Of a DNA stretch of 64,000 nucleotides, positions 24,533 to 35,155 are shown one piece after another (positions within the stretch are counted from its first letter, which is position 1; each line of letters begins with the position of its first letter). The notes beneath the pieces were generated by a model. It searched no databases and had not been told where the DNA came from. It saw only the letters and a list, made by a program, of their open reading frames with translations. The stretch is from the NCBI GenBank assembly GCA_018257865.1, contig JAEUBA010000046.1:1-64000 (forward strand), read 5' to 3'. The position numbers were made by a program, and so were the translations under genes. Source of the DNA: Stereocaulon alpinum. Lineage: Eukaryota; Ascomycota; Lecanoromycetes; Lecanorales; Stereocaulaceae.

Positions 24533-25223
24533 TCAAGATTGAAATGGCGCTTTCCAACGACAGCGATATTTGCGCAAAAAATTCTGATACTATGTGCGCT
24601 GGGCAAGTGGAAGATGTTACTTGTAACCATAGTAAGGCAAGCGCTAAAGCAACTCCCTTCTCCACATGTACTAACTGTTGCACCACGTAGCTCTCACCCT
24701 TATGGGCCCGGACATAGACCTTGCAACTGCGAGAAGCCGATGTGGTCCTAGCATTCATTCTCCAGATTGCACGATGTTGCTACCAGTGACTGGAGCGCCA
24801 GCAGCGGAGACCCCGGCTCAGCGCTTGCTCGCCCGGGGTTCTCATGTTGCAGTCAGATGTAAATGCTGACCAAGGTTAAGGCAACGATGGGGTGTTAGGA
24901 ATAAGCGAGGTACGGCGCCGAGAGAATGCAGCGAATGTCTCAAAATAGTGATGAGGACACGTTGAACCTAGCAGAGTGGATGGGGAGAGGAGCCGTCTCA
25001 CAAGATACAATCATTAAGCCAAACAATCTCGTGCTCCACAACTCGTTTTCTTGTATACCATAGCATCTAGGGTAGAAACGCGATTGTGAAACAGAGAGTC
25101 GGTATAGTGCTTCCCCTGCAAACGTCAAGTAGCCAGCGCTCTCGTTCTTGACTCGACTCCACACCCCTACTAAGCTCTCATCACCACTCGCCCCCTCCCT
25201 TTTCCCACTCCTTAGCTTTTTCA
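24533..25223. other. Intergenic, convergent
   Basis: A 3'-to-3' spacer between the mitochondrial membrane protein gene and bL31m. I see no coding signal, RNA gene or repeat. Confidence 0.4.
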
Positions 25224-25775
25224 CTATGTGGCTCCCCTTCGCCGCATTTCCTTCTCCCATTTTCTCTGTCTAATCATCTGCTTCAACTCATCGGCCTTCT
25301 GCTTTTCCTCATCCACCTTCTTTTCTCGCGGCCCTTTTGGCTCCTGCTTATCATACCCACTTATCAAATCCAACAAATTGTCTTCCTCCTCCCTCTGACT
25401 TCCCTCCATCCCCTCCTCTCCACCATCCTCCTTCTCTGCCTCCTCATCTCTCTCCTGCATCTTACTAGCATCCCAACCTCTCCCAAACTTCTCCCTAAAA
25501 GCCCTCAATTTGCCCGCCTCATCGGTCTCCATATTCAGCAATTTCTGCGACGATGGGTTCCAAAGTGGTGTGTTTCGCGTGTCTTTTGAGGACTTATAGA
25601 CTGGGGCGGGCGAAGTAGTGCGGTGTGTGTAGGTGCTGCCGTCTGAGAGGGTAACGAGTTGGGTGAATGTGTATGGGCGCTTTGGACGCCGGAGAAGGGT
25701 TGCGTGACGGCATTGAGTCTGCGGTACTGAGTGAACGGGGAGGGAGACGCGGCGGAGCGGTGTAGAGAGAGACAT
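25224..25775 (-). CDS. MRPL36: Mitochondrial large-subunit ribosomal protein bL31m
   Basis: An uninterrupted frame. In-frame Mets lie at 25,847, 25,787 and 25,775. I chose the last (183 residues) because it gives a compact Arg/Ser-rich mitochondrial presequence (MSLSTPLRRVSLPVHS). The mature part starts at RRPKRPYTFTQLVTLSDG, the bL31 core, and continues with a conserved fungal extension (SSKDTRNTPLWNPSSQKLL and FREKFGRGWD). The C-terminal half is a highly charged Glu/Lys helix of low complexity, longer than in bacterial L31. The protein belongs to the 54S mitoribosome subunit. Its short 5' spacer separates it from the divergent flavin-reductase-like gene. Confidence 0.88.
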   Translation of the reverse strand: MSLSTPLRRVSLPVHSVPQTQCRHATLLRRPKRPYTFTQLVTLSDGSTYTHRTTSPAPVYKSSKDTRNTPLWNPSSQKLLNMETDEAGKLRAFREKFGRGWDASKMQERDEEAEKEDGGEEGMEGSQREEEDNLLDLISGYDKQEPKGPREKKVDEEKQKADELKQMIRQRKWEKEMRRRGAT

Positions 25776-26027
25776 TCTGATTTCCATACTTTCTCTATCG
25801 GTTGTGGTGGGTGAACATAGGTATTTGGTTGGAGTGATACACCGCAAAGCTGGTGGTTGCTAGCGGAATATTTTGCGCCTGGACTTTCGCTCCCACACTT
25901 TTACAACCACAACCCAATACGAGTCAATTGAACAGCAATGGCACTCAATCGTGCCTAGAACGGCTATGAATACACGGATACGATGATGTGTTTACGAAAG
26001 CAGTAACTATCTCTACCCAAGTCCTCC

Positions 26028-26797
26028 ATGATCTCTCGCTATGCCGTCACCAGCACCCTCCGTCCTGTTAGCCCGAACGTCCAAGCCGCTCTCAAGAGAG
26101 CTTACCATACATCCGAGTGTCTAAGCCATAGTAGAGGAAAGAGACACAATGGTACTTGACGTACTACCCGCCCGAAAATCTCGAGTTCTCACTCATTTCC
26201 GTAGTAGGAGAGGCCCAAATTCGAGGCCAACGCCCTCACGACTCTATGCCGGCTGAAGTCCGCAATCTTATGCGCTCGGTCCCTCATGCCCTCACAATAA
26301 TAACATCACACCATTCCCCAACTCATAGCGAGGTTGATCCCGAAGCCCCGGGCGAACAGCACGGCCTCCTCGTCTCCTCCTTCAACACCGTAACCCTACA
26401 CCCCAAACCCTTTGTCTCTTTCAATATCAAATTGCCATCAAAGACATACAGCGCTATAACAGCATCCCGGTATTTCACTGCAAGTGGCATTGACAGCCCG
26501 CAAACCGCCCATGCCTTTGTGAATGGCAAACATGGTGGGGTGCAAGAGATGGTAGAGCAGAGTGGTAGACTGAAGAATGGTTTGGGAGGGCTGTGGTGGA
26601 TGCGGTGCGAGTGGCAGGAATATATGAGCGTCAAAATTGGAGATCATATGGTTATGGTGGGGAGAGTGAAGGAGGCTGGGAGGTATGAGGATAGTGCAAG
26701 AGCAGAGGACAAGCGGTTGATCTATGCGGACGGAGAATATTGGCGGTTGGGGGAGGCCATTAGCAGTAGAGGCGATGAGCCTCCTGACAACGAGTAG
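26028..26797 (+). CDS. Flavin reductase-like (FMN-binding split barrel) protein, probably mitochondrial
   Basis: Predicted exons 26028-26151 and 26205-26797 give 238 residues. Exon 1 encodes an Arg-rich, acid-poor leader with an AYHTS motif near the end, like a mitochondrial presequence. The main domain starts at about residue 65 (EVRNLMRSVPHALTIITS). It has GLLVSSFNTVTLHPKPFVSF and YMSVKIGDHMVMVGRV, which are the FMN-binding core of the flavin reductase-like family that reduces or binds flavin. A single-exon model starting at 26,156 is possible but would lack the leader. The acceptor could be at 26,204 or three bases later. The substrate is unknown. Confidence 0.78.
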
Positions 26798-27399
26798 CCA
26801 GTCGACGGGCCGGTCTTCTGCACACAGCACCAATGGACTAGGCAATGGGTATCTGGCAAGGTAAGCCGAAGCATTGCAGCTCTTCTGCTGCTCAGAGCTC
26901 CAAGCTTGTTCGTTCTATATTATCGAGTCGACACTATTGTGAAGACCTGAATGTGTGTAACAGAAGGTGACGCTCACAAATGAACGATGCAGAAGGATCA
27001 GGTACACCTTCACGAGTGCGATTTTGAAACGTTTCTCATCGACATCAGCAAGCGAATCTTCCCAGCGTGCCGAATGCTTCGAAAAACCTGACGCGAATGT
27101 GGTCAGCCATTCACCCAGACAAGCCGAAAATCTCGAAATCCTCAAGGTTGCGAAACATATCTGCTGGGTTTTAGTGGCAAAAATCGAAGTCATACACACA
27201 ACAGCGGCTAAACCCAAGCCTCAGCAGCCCCTTCACCACCAAAATCCGCAATTTTCAACCCAGCACCGACAACGAACCTCCGATCAGAACCCCTCAAATT
27301 TCTCTATAAAGCTACTCCAGCTTCTTTTCTTCGATGAGTATCAATTTGAAGCAGTTCCCCCTCAATGTGGAGGAGTAATACTCATTACAAAACAACGAC
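26798..27399. other. Intergenic with an unconvincing plus-strand frame
   Basis: A 202-codon open frame (26,967-27,575, +) runs from here into the repeat array. Its composition is Gln/Pro/Ser-rich and matches no family I know, so I do not call it a gene. No RNA gene is seen. Confidence 0.3.
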
Positions 27400-28260
27400 T
27401 CCAAAAAAGGCCCTCGACGCTCGAACATCAAAATACAGAAACCTCAATGAGGTTAAGCGTCTCCTCATTGCTCAACGACGACTACCTAGCCTCTACCAAC
27501 ATCAAGGCCCCCTACAATGAAACCTGCCCACATCCCCTGAAGCATCCCTTCATACCCAAGCCAGCCCTCCCCTAGCTAAATCTTAACTCTCCCAGTCTTC
27601 ACCTCCTCATAGATACCAAATTCATCCATCTCATCCTCCAGTGGCAAAAGCATGAAGCTATACAGAAACCACGATGCTCGACGTTCGAAGTCATAGAAGC
27701 TCCAAAAGGGTAAGCGCGTTGTCGCTGTGTGATGGCGTAACGATGACTATCTCACCCAATTCCAACATTAAGCCGCCCCTGCACTGAAGCCTGCCATCTC
27801 CCAAAACCCCCAGGCCAGCCATCTCCAGAGCAAATCCGAATACTCCCAGTCTCTACCATCTCATAGATATCAAAAGTCATCAATCTCATGCCCCAGTGGC
27901 GAAAGTATGAAGCTATACAGAATCCACGACGCTCGACGTTAAAAGTCCCGAATGTTGAAAAGGGTAAGCGCGTCGTTGGTGTGTGATGGCGTGACGAACG
28001 ACGACTACCTACCCTGCCCTCTTTCAACAATGGACGGATCCCCAAACGCCCCAGCTATGAAGCCTGCCAACATCCTTTAGAGCATCCCTCAGTCTTCACC
28101 TGCTCATAGATATCAAAGTCATCGATCTTATGCCTCAGTGGCAAAAGTATGAAGCTATACAGAATCCACGACGCTCGACGTTAGAAGTCTTGAATGTTGA
28201 AAAGAGTAAGCACGTCGTCGGTGTGTGATGGCGTGGTGATGAGCTCCTTCTCCGTATCGC
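27400..28260 (-). repeat. About 250-bp imperfect tandem repeat with decayed 3' coding sequence
   Basis: Three obvious units share GAAGCTATACAGAA(T/A)CCACG starting near 27,653, 27,910 and 28,150, with spacings of about 257 and 240 bp. A partial unit precedes them (about 27,400-27,590). Each also shares a TGTGTGATGGCGT block and a CTCATAGATA block. Read on the minus strand, the leftmost full unit keeps a 53-codon open stretch that ends with a stop near 27,584 (it includes LLPLEDEMDEF). In the other two units the same frame is broken by indels and stops. The array looks like a duplicated gene end that has decayed. Confidence 0.75.
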
Positions 28261-28611
28261 GCAGAAGCAGTTTTCCGGATGCTGCGCGTTTTAGGAGGTA
28301 GGCAGGTCAAAGCTCAGACCTTGGAGGGAGTGTCGATATGCTATGAAGGCTTTCCAAGAATGAGGACGTGATATGGTGTTGTAAAGGGGATTGAGCGAGG
28401 GCTACGCTTGGGCCGCTGAAGCATCCGAGGCTCTTATAGCAGAGCGGTGAAAAGCGGGAGACGATAGTGTGAGAAGAACATTATCATTATCATGTCCTAC
28501 AATCATGATCATACCTATCGTATATACTTCATAGATAGCATGCCCCATGGCAACGAGCAGAAAAAGCCCTCAGAAAAAAAAGGCCTCCCACAGCGACAAA
28601 ACAGCGATTCC
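28261..28611. other. Flank of the repeat array / 3' side of the MesA-like gene
   Basis: On the minus strand a short open stretch leads into the rightmost repeat unit (contains LLLRDTEKELITTPSHTDD, about 28,210-28,290). This is another sign of decayed coding sequence. No complete gene is supported. Confidence 0.35.
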
Positions 28612-31150
28612 TCAACTCGCCCTTCCCACTCTTCCTCGTACCCTAGCATGCATACTCAGACTCATCCCACTCTCAATCGGACTATCACCATTCTCGCTCC
28701 CCTTCGAGTCCTCCCTCTTAACCCTAAAGAAAGCCAATTTCTGAAACCTCCCCAGCTGGCCCCAAAAGTGTCGACCGGCTTCATGAACCATGATACGTTC
28801 CAGCAAGTCCACAGTAGCAGTCCGAACTTTAGCATCAGGATGGAACAGCCCAAGACTGATATAGAACAAGCCCGCATTACTCTCCGGCGTCACGCATAAG
28901 AGCTGGCAGATCTCGTCATAGGTCTTGACACTGGCGGAAAGAGCTAGGTAGATAGCAGCGCTGTCCTCGTGGCTGAGTTTCACACTACGGAGACGATCAT
29001 GTTGATGGGCAAGATCAAGCGAGCGGATTGGTCTCCGCTCCCACAATGCAGCAAGGTCTTGGATGAAAGCGTAGTAACTGCGAGTTAGACGCCAACCCTC
29101 GATCCGCCACACATTAGCGCCGAGTTCACGAGCTTTGGAGGTGTCGTCTGGCCAGACGTATCCGTGGCCATGCACGCCATAAGCACCAGAATCAGCTTCC
29201 GAGGCGCCTATGTACAGTGCGGAGGCGCCATAAACCGACTCTTCGAAGGCGGCGGCAATACGAGTGAATTTCAAGATGTAGTCTCGCCATTTGGAGCGAA
29301 TGGCTGCTTCGCCGTGGCGGGATAGAATGCTGGAATTGATAGATTCCATGAAAGCCGCATCACCTGTTGCATCTCCATTCGAGGCTAGGGAAGTTAGGTT
29401 TCCGCCGATTCCGTTGCCATTTGGAGCGTAACCAGGGTTCTGCTGTTGGAAGTTGACAAGGCCATCTGTCATCAAAGCTTGTTCTATGCGACTACTAATC
29501 TTCATTCGACCTGTTGGAACGTCACAGAGGAGATCCCACCACTCAGGATGATTAGCGAATGTGGGATTTGTTACGCCAGCGATGAATCCAGGAACAAGTA
29601 GTAGTTCGTCGATCTTGGTGAGATCGGTGTAAGGAAATGCATGCCGAGTAAAGCCTCTCAAGACACTGCCAGAAGCCAAAGCACATGCAGCGAGGACAGC
29701 TTCTGCGACTTCGCCAGATGGCCTGTTATGGCCGAGAAATATGACCCGTTTTTGAGTAAGCAGCGCATTGACAAGGACAATGATGGGATGTGTGTAAGCG
29801 CCGCTAGTTGTAAGGTGCGGATGGAGTGCGAAAGGCTGTGGCGAGGCGGCGTGAGGAGGTGAGAAAGTTTGGATTAATTTGATGAAAGAAAAGTCGCCAA
29901 CAGTTTCCGGACATATGCCAGTGGGTATCTTAATCGGAACGGGTATCTGATTGTAAATAACTTTGGATTCGAATTCGTGAGTGTCTCGAGGAACAGTGTA
30001 TCGAGGCCGGTGTCCCACAATGTCCGTAGAAGACTTAGATGGCGAGTCCGGTGATGTCGCACTGTTACTCGCTTCTTCTGCCATTCTTTGCTGGATCATC
30101 TGGTCGAATTTCTCCACGAAGAGGTCTTTGGCATCGCTTGCCTGTAAGATGTGTCGTTCAAGCATTGTCAATCGTGGCATTAATGATAAGTCCATAGAAT
30201 TGACGGCTTCGTACAAAGATTCTAAGGTTTCTCGATACGGTGCTTTAAAATACTCTTCGAGAGCCAATAATAAAAGGGGCTTGCAAGAGGTCAGCCTTTG
30301 AATATACTGGGCTGATCGATGCGAGGGCAATCTGGTGGGCTACCTTGTATATGTGAAGAAATGGATGTCGTGTGCAGATTGCCATTGCTTTCACCACTGC
30401 ACCTCTAGTAACAGCAGGTATCAGAGTGGCATCACATAAGCATTGAATAGGTCAAACATACCTTTTGACTGATGCATCGTGTTTTGTATTTACTAGATTT
30501 AATACGTAGATTAATGGCGGTCCTTGTCCTCCTTCGGCGTCCCCTTCCGTCTCTGCTGTGCCTGGCCGTGCCTCGCTATCTTCGTTCGTAACTCCATTTT
30601 GCGCACCGTTCATATCGTCTACCTCGTCACCATCCTTTACACCAGCTGCGTCGCCTTCTCCTGTGTCCCCTTCTTTATGCAAGAAGAATATTGTCCAATC
30701 CTCTTTCCTGTTGTGCACCTGATCAGGCAACATAAGCTCGGCAAGAAAATTCCCATCCCCACTGATTGCTCCAGGGTATTGATGTTCCATGACTGGCCCT
30801 CGGTCGACATGAAACGACGCAACTAGAATGTACTCGACATGCTGTTCTGTGGAATCTGCCGGATATTGTGATTTCAGCCTTCTTGCAGGTCTTGACATGC
30901 CCTTTCGTGGTGGAGAGTGTCTGGCTGAGGAGGAAGAGGGCGTTGAATTTTCTTGCGAACTGCTGCTGGCTGATCTCGGGCGTGGAATAGGAGGAATGTT
31001 GCTTGCAGGAGTTCCATTACTGCGGATGGATGGGTTTGACGGCGTCCGAGTAGAGGGAAAGGATGATAGGGAGGTCTGTCTGTTGAGAGGGGCGCCTGTG
31101 CTGCCAGTCGTGCCGCTGGTGGAAGGCCGATACGAAAGAACGGAGGTCAT
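28612..31150 (-). CDS. MesA/Afi1-type DENN protein (polarity docking protein)
   Basis: Three exons (30462-31150, 30344-30404, 28612-30279) join in phase to 805 residues. A Ser/Pro-rich disordered N-terminus (1-105) precedes the Afi1 N-terminal domain ([42 protein letters not shown]). The SPA/DENN-type module follows (about 300-560: [44 protein letters not shown]). In yeast Afi1 links Arf3 to polarised sites, and in Aspergillus MesA stabilises the polarity axis at hyphal tips. These roles are inferred by homology. The middle exon is only 61 nt and encodes the strand around [16 protein letters not shown]. Both introns are about 57-64 nt. Confidence 0.88.
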
Positions 31151-31910
31151 GCTGGCTCACTTAAGAGGCAGCCAAGACGCCCAGTATAGTATGGAAGGGT
31201 AGTAGAGCGTTCAGGAAGTGTGGTTCATGTAGTCAGATTCTAGGCGCTGGTCAGTATTGAGGCGGCGTGTGCGACAGGGTAGGAGCACAGGAGTCATACA
31301 CCTAACGCCAGCATTGGGAAGGCCAATTGAAAGATGTGCACTCGTTATTTTCGTTCATTAATAATCATTATGCGTATGCTGATAATAAGGAGACAGGAGA
31401 CAGAGGCACGAGCATCATTGTGCCGCATGCTACCCTCCACGAAAACCCCCGAGGGGTTCTGGATCCAGGGTCCATCGGCAGGGGTAGTTCTAAGGGTCAA
31501 CTTGAATCACAGTTGTCGAGCAATGACTCCAAAACCACATCGTTTACAACCGAAAGCTCGGTGGTACGTCTGTAGAGCTTACATAGTAGAACAAGTCATT
31601 CAGCAATTCCTCATTTTCAAGAAATACATTGTTCCGATGTAGTGAGGTACAGCATCGATATGCTCCGATAAAGTCGCCTAAGTTGCCTAATCTTCATGCT
31701 GCGGGATGGCCCGCATATCGGGCTTGGCGTTTGTTTACCTCCGTCGATTCTCGATATTGACAACTCCAACAATCTGATCTTTGACTGCGACAGAAGTACA
31801 ATTACGCGTCTCTACCAGAATTGAAGATCCTCACTCTCAGCGTGAGACTGTCTTGGGTTCTTTGAATATATCTTCTTAAGCGAGAGCCGCATTGGCCAAC
31901 GCTCAGCAGG
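31151..31910. promoter_or_regulatory. Divergent intergenic region, MesA-like gene / EF-hand gene
   Basis: A 760-bp spacer between two divergent genes that must contain both promoters. A CT-rich patch at about 31,780-31,860 precedes the EF-hand gene. I see no coding signal. Confidence 0.35.
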
Positions 31911-32848
31911 ATGGTACATCACAAAAATCACTTTGAAATATGAAATTACACAACACATGCTAACACCGCCGTATCCAGTCAATACCACCTACCTACAAGC
32001 CTTCCCCCCTCTCATTCGGCTCCCCACGAACGTCTCCCTTCCGTCGTCCAGAGTCTCCCGCCTCACCCTCAACAACGATTCGCCCAACCACCCCCACCAA
32101 AGCCAACTCCACACCCAACATACCCCAAACATCTCCATCAAAGCTCCAAAACGCAACCACACCAACCTCAAATGAAGGCTTCTGGACACCTCGCAGCCTC
32201 ACCCCCTCCCTCGCCCCGCGCGAACGCGAAGCACCAACCTCACCAACACGCAACTCAAGCGCAGTAACAGCAATAGCAACAAACCAATCAAGCACAATGG
32301 GAAACCCACACATAAACAGCGACACCCTCTCCAAACTCCCAGCCTCCCAAGTCCGCGAAATGCGCGAAGGCTTCCAAATCCTAGACCGCGACAACGACGG
32401 CCTAGTGAACAGAGACGACGTAATCGACATGCTCACGAACCTAGGCCAACCCTCCTCAGCCAGCTCCATAACCCCCTTCTTTCCCCCCGGCGCACCACAA
32501 ACCCTCCCTCTCCCTACATATCTCTCAACCCTCTCCTCCCTCCTCGCCCCCCTATCCTCCCAAAGCGAACTCCTCTCCGCATTCGCCGCCTTCGACGACC
32601 ATGATTCTGGAGAAATAGATGTCTCGGAATTGAAAGATGCGTTGATGCATACGGCGCCAGATGCTGGGGAGAGAAATTTGAGTGCGAGGGAGGTGGATGA
32701 GGTGCTTGGTGGGTTTACGGGGAGAAGGGCGTTTGGGAAGGGAAACGCGGGTTTGGGAGGGAGGGGGGAGGTGTTTAGGTATCGGGAGTGGGTTGGGGGG
32801 GTTATGGGGGTTGGAGAGGGGGAGGGCAAGAAGGAGAGGGAAAAGTAG
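31911..32848 (+). CDS. EF-hand protein resembling myosin regulatory light chain
   Basis: Predicted exons 31911-31913 (the start codon alone) and 31979-32848 give 290 residues. The frame is open without interruption from 31,979, but its first internal ATG is only at 32,297. Upstream of 31,979 lies a GCTAAC branch site and ATCCAG acceptor, and a donor directly follows the ATG at 31,911. Residues 1-110 are a Ser/Pro/Thr-rich disordered extension with SPRTSP-type phosphosites. EF-hand 1 has a good loop (DRDNDGLVNRDD, about residues 132-143). EF-hand 3 has DDHDSGEIDVSE. Other loops are degenerate, as in light chains. The C-terminus is Gly/Lys-rich. The family call is firm for EF-hands and tentative for a myosin light chain. 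Confidence 0.72.
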
Positions 32849-33256
32849 AGGGTATCCTGGGGTGTGTTGTGTCTTTTGATGAAAATGGAATGTCTGAAGC
32901 ATACCAAGGGATTCGGGTTCATAGCCCCTCACGCTGCAATGTTTCGAACACATGCATGTGCTAATGGGGTGACAAAAGTCAACATCATTAGGCCTTGGAC
33001 CCAAAGTCACCTAACATTGGCAGATTGTAGTAGACATCCTGGACGTCAAGGCGAGATATCATGCGAAATATCATGATATCTGCGAAGCTATCGTGCTCTA
33101 ATGATCTATGATGTGAGTATGAGCGTTAGTATATGTCTTGCGCTTCCAAAATTCTCCCCAGCAAAGCCTTACTGCTGAGATCAACATCCTTGTGAAGATG
33201 CACCCATGCTGATTAGCTACTCATACAAGTCGTCGATCCCTTGCGGTTTTTCCCGT
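32849..33256. other. Convergent intergenic with a perfect 10-bp hairpin
   Basis: A 3'-to-3' spacer. At 33,054-33,081 it contains AGATATCATG, an 8-nt loop, and CATGATATCT. There is no gene. Confidence 0.5.
33054..33081. terminator. 10-bp perfect inverted repeat between convergent genes
   Basis: The stem AGATATCATG/CATGATATCT has an 8-nt loop (33,064-33,071). Its position between two converging transcription units would suit a 3'-end structure, but function is inferred only. Confidence 0.35.
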
Positions 33257-34696
33257 TCACAATGTCTCCCTAATCTTCTTAGTCCTCATCTTGTCGAAGT
33301 CTTGCGCACGCATTGGCCCATTCTCCTTCCACTTGCCCTCGGCACCTTCCTCGTTCTTCTCATCTACCTGCTTCCATTCTCCCAACCACGCAACTATGAC
33401 CTCTAGGTCCCGTCCACCCCGATCGAATTCAGCCATACACGACCCACAGATCCTTAGTGCACAGAATGGGCAGCGCCATCGTCGATCATGCTCCTCTTGC
33501 TTACAGACCATGCATGGGACAGGGTTGTACTTGTTTGCCGAAGCTACCATTCGTTTATGCCCTTGGTAGCATTCCATGTGCACAATCGTCAATAGTGGAG
33601 CAGATATCGGAACGGGTCCTTTTGGAAAAGTCCGTGGGAGATGAATGTGTGATGGGCCTGGTGACGTCCGTAGATTGTCAGTCTGTGAGTAAGATGAAAC
33701 GATCGAGACACGGGGATTTGATGGAGCAGGCGAGAGCAGAGGTGGAGAAAGCGTGTCGCGTGCCTGAGATAGCTGCGGCGTAACGGCGAGTGAGCCTGAG
33801 TTCGAGATTACTGGTCGGATGCTCTCGGCAAGACCACTGGGTCGATGGCCCGGCTCTGTGAGGGTGCTGGCTCTAGGTTGTAGATTAGGGTGCTTGGGGT
33901 CAAGCGTTTCAAAATGTGAACTGTCGAGGTGAATAGCCGTCAATGAAGACCGGCGGCGTGGGACTTTGACTGTCTAAAGAGCAAGCTTCGGGGTCAGCAT
34001 TCCTTTCTTCATATAGATGATGCTAACAACTCATGCTCTGTCAAGACTGTTGGGTAGTGTACTTACAAGGGACGCGTTTGCATGGGTGTTCACCCCAAAT
34101 GTTGGCAGAGGTGATGGTTTAACAATTGCATCTTCTTGCTGTTGTGGGCGGGAGTCCGGTCGGATAGTTGCCAGACTCTGCTTTGCCTTGATCGACAGTG
34201 GCTTCCTCACAACGGTAGACTGCCATTGACCCATACCTTTCAATTGCGGCGGCGACGTTGCATCCAGCTCGTAGAAGGGTTTGCGCGCCGCCGGTGATGG
34301 CGTAGTTGGATCACTAGACGCGTTTGTCAAGCCACTTTGGTCTGGTGTAATCGAAACGTTGCTCGAATTGTGAGAATGGTGCCCGTGGTTTCGCGTGTGA
34401 GTTGGGTTGTTGCGCGAAGATTTGGACGATCCTGGTGGGGTGCATTGATCTCTCAGCGTGCCATAGAGGGATGATTGGCTTCTCAGTTGGTGAATTGGTG
34501 GCGACTCAGTCCCAGCAGCATGCGTGGAGATTGGGATCCGCGAGCTCCTCGCAAGCTGTTTGATGGACGAAAAGCCAAGTGCGCGATTGGGATGTTGGGA
34601 TTTAGCCGGGGTAGGCACCGATTGATTTGAAGCGGGCCGAAACCATTGCTGAGGCGAACGGGAGTCCGGAGTCTTGCGTTGCAAGAAGGGAGACAT
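33257..34696 (-). CDS. Cysteine-rich zinc-binding protein with disordered N-terminus, unknown function
   Basis: Two exons (34067-34696, 33257-33973) give 448 residues. The first 320 or so residues are Ser/Pro/Asn-rich and probably disordered. A compact zinc-binding module follows: HMECYQGHKR, then CMVCKQ, RWRCPFCALRICGSCM. This is three C-x2-C pairs plus an extra Cys and His, arranged like a small treble-clef/RING-like finger. The C-terminus is charged. The 93-nt intron has a GTAAGT donor and TTTAG acceptor. Fungal proteins with this CPFCALRIC signature occur as single copies, but I know of no function. It is the second gene of a convergent pair. Confidence 0.75.
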
Positions 34697-35155
34697 GCCC
34701 TTTCCTATTCCGTTGATGGTGGGAACGGTCTGTCAGAGTGTTCGAAGTATAGGGGCTAATCCGCGAATTTTCCAAAGCGCAAGGGGTAGGACCCGAGGGT
34801 CGTGACATGTAATGGGGAAGGTGAGCATGGGATGTGTAAGATTCGAAGTGTGGGAAGTATATTATCTGCAGCATTTTTCGGGAGCAGGAGCGAAGCGTGA
34901 GTGGTTTGTCTGGAAATTAGCCGGCTGCAATACAAGAAGGTGCGAGGCACAACCCAAGAGCTCGCAGTAACCGAACGGTGCTTGGAAACATACTTCGCAC
35001 ATGCGTTAGAAAGATCATTTCCCTTTTGACTCAGGTTAGCGATGGGTTGTTGCATTTACATCGTTCAAACAGAAAATCTTGAGTATATGAATAACTTTCT
35101 TGCTTCATATCTGCGTGCAACACCTACAGCTAAAGCGGCTCTTCTACTCCCTCGA
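34697..35155. other. Intergenic between two minus-strand genes
   Basis: Contains the promoter of the Cys-rich gene and the 3' flank of the AcrB-like gene. No other feature is supported. Confidence 0.3.

Noticed and set aside
26967..27575. 202-codon plus-strand frame
   Set aside because: No family match, low-complexity composition, and its right half lies in the tandem repeat array, which shows coding traces on the opposite strand.
31993..32922. 309-codon minus-strand frame over the EF-hand gene
   Set aside because: It is fully antisense to a gene with clear EF-hand motifs. Its composition (long Ser/Pro/Leu and Arg/Gly runs) mirrors the codon bias of the other strand, and it has no domain.
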